DNA from: an uncultured Collinsella sp.
GTDB lineage: Bacteria > Actinomycetota > Coriobacteriia > Coriobacteriales > Coriobacteriaceae
Assembly (NCBI GenBank): GCA_902489225.1
Contig: CABTZA010000016.1
Span: forward strand, 1-18,931
Length of the DNA: 18,931 bases
Reading direction: 5' to 3'
Part shown: positions 16,470-18,931 of the stretch, piece after piece
How the letters are laid out: each line of letters opens with the position of its first letter
Position numbering within the stretch: position 1 is the first letter of the stretch
Notes under the pieces: generated by a model
What the model was told of the DNA's origin: nothing
Seen by the model: the letters and a program-made list of their open reading frames with translations, nothing else
Database searches by the model: none
Position numbers and translations under genes: made by a program

Positions 16470-16832
16470 ATGGCGAAATTCTTTAAGGACCCCGACGGTA
16501 AGCTCATCGCTGCCCTTGGCGACGACGTTGCGACCCCTGCCGGTTGCACGGAACTGACCGCAAACACTGAGGACGCGGCGCACGAGAAGCACGTGCCTGT
16601 TGTCGAGACCGAGCGCGACGGTCACGTGATTCGTGCACGCGTTGGCTCGGTCGAGCACCCCAGCCTGCCCGAACACTACATTGAGTGGATTGCGCTTGAG
16701 GCCGAGGGCCGCTTAGAGGTTCATTACCTTGAGCCCGGCATGAAACCCGCGACGTTTTTCGCGGGCGGCTCCAAGACCGGTACCGTCTATGCCTACTGCA
16801 ACCTGCACGGGCTGTGGTCCGCGACATTCTAG
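16470..16832 (+). CDS. Superoxide reductase (desulfoferrodoxin family, one-iron form)
   Basis: Reduces superoxide to hydrogen peroxide in the cytoplasm of anaerobes. The 120-residue protein keeps the full Fe(His)4Cys centre: EKHVPV with E39, K40 and H41, EHP with H63, EHYIEW with H69, and the closing YCNLHGLW with C110 and H113. The N-terminal 35 residues align with the desulforedoxin domain by flanking sequence (ELTANTEDAA), but that domain's four iron-binding cysteines are missing; only C26 remains. This makes it a one-iron enzyme by loss, like Treponema neelaredoxin. The ATG at 16470 is chosen because AAAGGAG (16457-16463) precedes it by 6 nt and family homology begins there; an upstream in-frame ATG at 16353 would add 39 unrelated residues. 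Its electron donor, usually rubredoxin, is not in the window. The 165-nt spacer before it has only a weak 6-bp inverted repeat (CGGTCG 16340-16345, CGACCG 16359-16364) and no clear promoter. Confidence 0.93.
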   Translation: MAKFFKDPDGKLIAALGDDVATPAGCTELTANTEDAAHEKHVPVVETERDGHVIRARVGSVEHPSLPEHYIEWIALEAEGRLEVHYLEPGMKPATFFAGGSKTGTVYAYCNLHGLWSATF

Positions 16833-16852
16833 GAGCGCGCCCCCGCTCGGGG

Positions 16853-16858
16853 TATCAT
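16853..16858 (+). promoter_or_regulatory. Weak candidate -10 element (TATCAT) before the terminator hairpin
   Basis: TATCAT follows the GC-rich CCCC-gctc-GGGG element 20 nt after the superoxide reductase stop codon. No -35 is evident. If used, transcription would start about 10-15 nt before the strong hairpin at 16878, making that hairpin a leader element for the NadE-like gene. Confidence 0.2.
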
Positions 16859-16877
16859 AACTAGCATATGCACATGC

Positions 16878-16910
16878 AAGCGCCGGCTGCATTATGCGGC
16901 CGGCGCTTTT
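16878..16910 (+). terminator. Strong intrinsic terminator
   Basis: AAGCGCCGGC (16878-16887) pairs with GCCGGCGCTT (16899-16908). The stem continues through a T-G wobble and GCA/TGC to a 3-nt TTA loop, about 14 base pairs in all, and ends in TTTT (16907-16910). It lies 46 nt after the superoxide reductase stop codon and 39 nt before the next start codon, and most simply ends the superoxide reductase transcript. Confidence 0.88.
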
Positions 16911-16949
16911 ACTACGATTTCGATGGTTTACGACGGAAAGGGCTGGGCC

Positions 16950-18931
16950 ATGAAGCTCGCGCTTGCACAGATCGATATGCGCCTGGGTGATATTGAGGGC
17001 ATTTGCGGCCGCATCGAGGACCAGGCTCGTCTGGCCCACGAGCGCGGGGCGCGCGTGCTGTGCGTTCCGGCTCCGCTCTTTATGGGCGCCATGCCCGGTG
17101 GCCTGGTGGGCGCTGCCGACTTTGAGCACGACGTGCTTGCCGGTTTGACTGGTGTCGCCGAGCGTATCCAGGAGCTTGACATGATCTGCATCGTGCCCGC
17201 GGCGGTTTCGTTTGAGGGCCAGCCGCTGCTCGACTACATGATGCTCAAGGACGGTCATGTGGTGCCGGCGCGTTCGAGCATTGCCCTGCAGCGTGGCGAG
17301 AACAACGACACACGTTGGGCGCCGCCGGTGTTCGACGTGGACGGCGTGCGCATCGCCGTGATTTTTGACTTGGACCGCGAACTCGAGATGTTGCCGACCG
17401 GTGTTGACCTCATTGCGTATTTCCAATTCAACGCGTTTGACATGACCGACCGCGAGACTGCCGCCATTGCTGCCGTTCGCAGCGGCGCCTACCGCAAGAT
17501 CGCATCCAAGCGCAGCGTGTGGTTTGCCTGCATGGCGCCGGTCGGTGCCTATGACGAGTCGGTGTATACCGGCGGTTCGTTTGTGCTCGACGACTGCGGT
17601 CGCGTGGTGGCCCAGGCGCCGTGCTTTGAGGAGAGCCTGCTGGTTCAGGAGATTCAGCGCGGCGTGATGCTCGATGCCCTGGAGGATCACGAACTGCCCG
17701 AGTTCCGTTCCGAGGAGTGGCTGTGGCAGGCGCTGGTGCTCGCCGTGCGCGACAACGCCCGAGCCCACGGTGCGTCGCGTGCTGTGGTGACACTCGAGGG
17801 TGACTTGCCGTCGTCCCTGCTGGCGGCGCTGGCCGTCGACGCTCTGGGCCCGCGCAATGTGATTGGCCTGGTGCTGGGGCGCAACCGTATCTTTACGCCG
17901 GCGCAGGAAGAGGCCGAGGCTGCCCGCTGTGCCGCCGTCCGCGCCATCGCCGAGCGTCTGCACATTCGCACCGTCGAGCGCGATGCACCGGATGCGGCGC
18001 GTGTGCTCGATCGCGACGTGTCGGCGGGCGATGCCGAGCGTCTGCGCTCGCGCACGTTGGGCCTCATGCTGGAGGACACGGCGCTCGAGCTGGGTGCGAT
18101 GGCGCTGAGCCCGCTGTCCAAAACCGAGTACGCGCTGGCGGCGCCGGCGCTTTGCGGCGGCTACCAGGGCGATTACGCGCCCTTTGGCGATGTGTACCTG
18201 TCGACGCTTGAGTTTGTGGCGCGTGTGCGCAACCGCACGTCTGCCGTGGTGCCCCAAGAGCTCGTGACGCTCAACGCGGTGGAAGATTGTATGGAGCGCG
18301 TGCTGGCGCAAGCGCTCTCGACGCTCGACGGTCCGGTCGATATGCTCGACCGCGCGGCACAGCTGCTCGGCGGGCTTGAGCCGGGTGAGGTCGATGGCGC
18401 GCTCGAGGCGCACGTGGACCGCAATCGATCTTTCGACGACATCCCGATGGCCGCTGGCAAGCCTGAGGCTTGCTCGCTGCTGCTGATGCTCGTTCGACAG
18501 GGTGAGGCTGCCCGCCGCATGTTGCCGATGGCGCCGATCGTCTCGGCCCGTTCGTTTGCCGAGCGTGCCTGGCCGTATATGCTCGCGTGGTCCGACCTGG
18601 GGCTTAACGGCAAGGAGCGTATGACGGTCGATTCGCTGGCGCGCGCCGAGGTGCGCCGTTTTGCTGACGAGGATACGAGCGAGCGCGTGCGAAACGAGAT
18701 GATGGGCGTGCTGGGCGAGCTACTGGGTATTTCGCCCGAGCAGATGGAGGAGCTGCGCTCTGAGGATGGCCAGCGTCGTTTGCATGAGGGTATGAAAAAG
18801 TTCGAGGGCGAGGTTCAGGACGCCATCGATAAGATGATGGGCGGTCAGGGCGGTCCGCAGGGTGGGCCCCAGGGTGGTCCGATGCCGCATCCGCCGGTGC
18901 ATCCGAGGCAGTTCCCCTTTTTCTCGCAGAA
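16950..18931 (+). CDS. NAD+ synthetase (NadE)-like protein, predicted pseudoenzyme, 3' end cut by window
   Basis: Open for 660 codons to the window edge, with no stop. The layout is that of glutamine-dependent NAD+ synthetase: a nitrilase-fold N-terminal domain (about 1-235), then an adenylating PP-loop domain (about 250-480). Fold-level matches include the opening LALAQIDMRLGDIEG, GGSFVLDDCGRVV, AALAVDALGP, and SKTE followed by GDYAPFGDV. Key catalytic positions differ. The glutaminase Glu of the PE motif is A41, the Lys position is about S109, and the nucleophile Cys of the IC(E)D motif is F139. The SGGxDS pyrophosphate loop reads EGDLPS (E283-S288). The frame and codon use are intact, so it is not a decayed gene. 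After the synthetase-like domain come about 130 extra residues, partly helical, and a Gly/Gln/Pro-rich tail. ATG 16950 is chosen for family fit and GGAAAG at 16935-16940; an in-frame ATG at 16923 would add nine residues. Real NAD synthesis is probably encoded elsewhere. Confidence 0.85.
   Translation, partial: MKLALAQIDMRLGDIEGICGRIEDQARLAHERGARVLCVPAPLFMGAMPGGLVGAADFEHDVLAGLTGVAERIQELDMICIVPAAVSFEGQPLLDYMMLKDGHVVPARSSIALQRGENNDTRWAPPVFDVDGVRIAVIFDLDRELEMLPTGVDLIAYFQFNAFDMTDRETAAIAAVRSGAYRKIASKRSVWFACMAPVGAYDESVYTGGSFVLDDCGRVVAQAPCFEESLLVQEIQRGVMLDALEDHELPEFRSEEWLWQALVLAVRDNARAHGASRAVVTLEGDLPSSLLAALAVDALGPRNVIGLVLGRNRIFTPAQEEAEAARCAAVRAIAERLHIRTVERDAPDAARVLDRDVSAGDAERLRSRTLGLMLEDTALELGAMALSPLSKTEYALAAPALCGGYQGDYAPFGDVYLSTLEFVARVRNRTSAVVPQELVTLNAVEDCMERVLAQALSTLDGPVDMLDRAAQLLGGLEPGEVDGALEAHVDRNRSFDDIPMAAGKPEACSLLLMLVRQGEAARRMLPMAPIVSARSFAERAWPYMLAWSDLGLNGKERMTVDSLARAEVRRFADEDTSERVRNEMMGVLGELLGISPEQMEELRSEDGQRRLHEGMKKFEGEVQDAIDKMMGGQGGPQGGPQGGPMPHPPVHPRQFPFFSQ
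18840..18881 (+). repeat. Gly-Gln-Pro repeat in the NadE-like C-terminal tail
   Basis: Codons here read GGQ GGPQ GGPQ GGP (residues 631-644), followed by a Pro/His-rich stretch and FPFFSQ at the window edge. This is an imperfect 12-nt repeat. Such a tail is foreign to NAD+ synthetases and resembles flexible, partner-binding or low-complexity tails. The end of the protein is not seen. Confidence 0.85.

Noticed and set aside
16713..18413. 566-codon open frame on the - strand opposite the NadE-like gene
   Set aside because: It would run through the intrinsic terminator and the superoxide reductase 3' end. The + strand frame has clear family similarity and this one has none.

Overview
High-GC DNA carrying six complete protein-coding genes, all on the + strand, plus a seventh gene cut by the right edge. 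No rRNA, tRNA, CRISPR array or transposase is visible. The GC-rich codon use, the anaerobe-type superoxide reductase and the overall protein style suggest a gut actinobacterium of the Coriobacteriia, most likely Collinsella. This assignment is an inference from protein style, not from a marker gene.

Layout. 1-6818: a two-gene operon for an AddAB-type helicase-nuclease, with the AddB-like subunit first and AddA 3 nt behind it; its expected job is processing double-strand breaks for RecA recombination. 6819-6954: a structured intergenic region with a long stem-loop and a probable promoter. 6955-7464: a small DUF3284-family protein. 7465-8767: an AT-richer MFS transporter gene that looks acquired. 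8768-9007: spacer with a probable dnaE promoter. 9008-12811: dnaE, the replicative DNA polymerase III alpha subunit. 12840-16304: a SWIM/SNF2 helicase only 28 nt behind dnaE, probably co-transcribed. 16470-16832: a one-iron superoxide reductase. 16878-16910: a strong intrinsic terminator. 16950-end: a protein with the two-domain layout of glutamine-dependent NAD+ synthetase, still open at the window edge.

Most of the window is DNA replication and repair machinery: AddAB, DnaE and a SNF2 remodeler/translocase. The right end turns to oxygen defence and an NAD-synthetase relative. The most unusual item is that last protein. It keeps the fold-level sequence of NadE but appears to have lost the Glu-Lys-Cys triad of the glutaminase domain and the SGGxDS loop of the synthetase domain, while the reading frame is intact over 660 codons. 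It looks like a maintained pseudoenzyme. Other points of interest are a perfect 36-bp in-frame tandem duplication in addB, loss of AddB's iron-sulfur ligands, a superoxide reductase without its rubredoxin-like iron site, insertions in DnaE, and repeats around the MFS gene.
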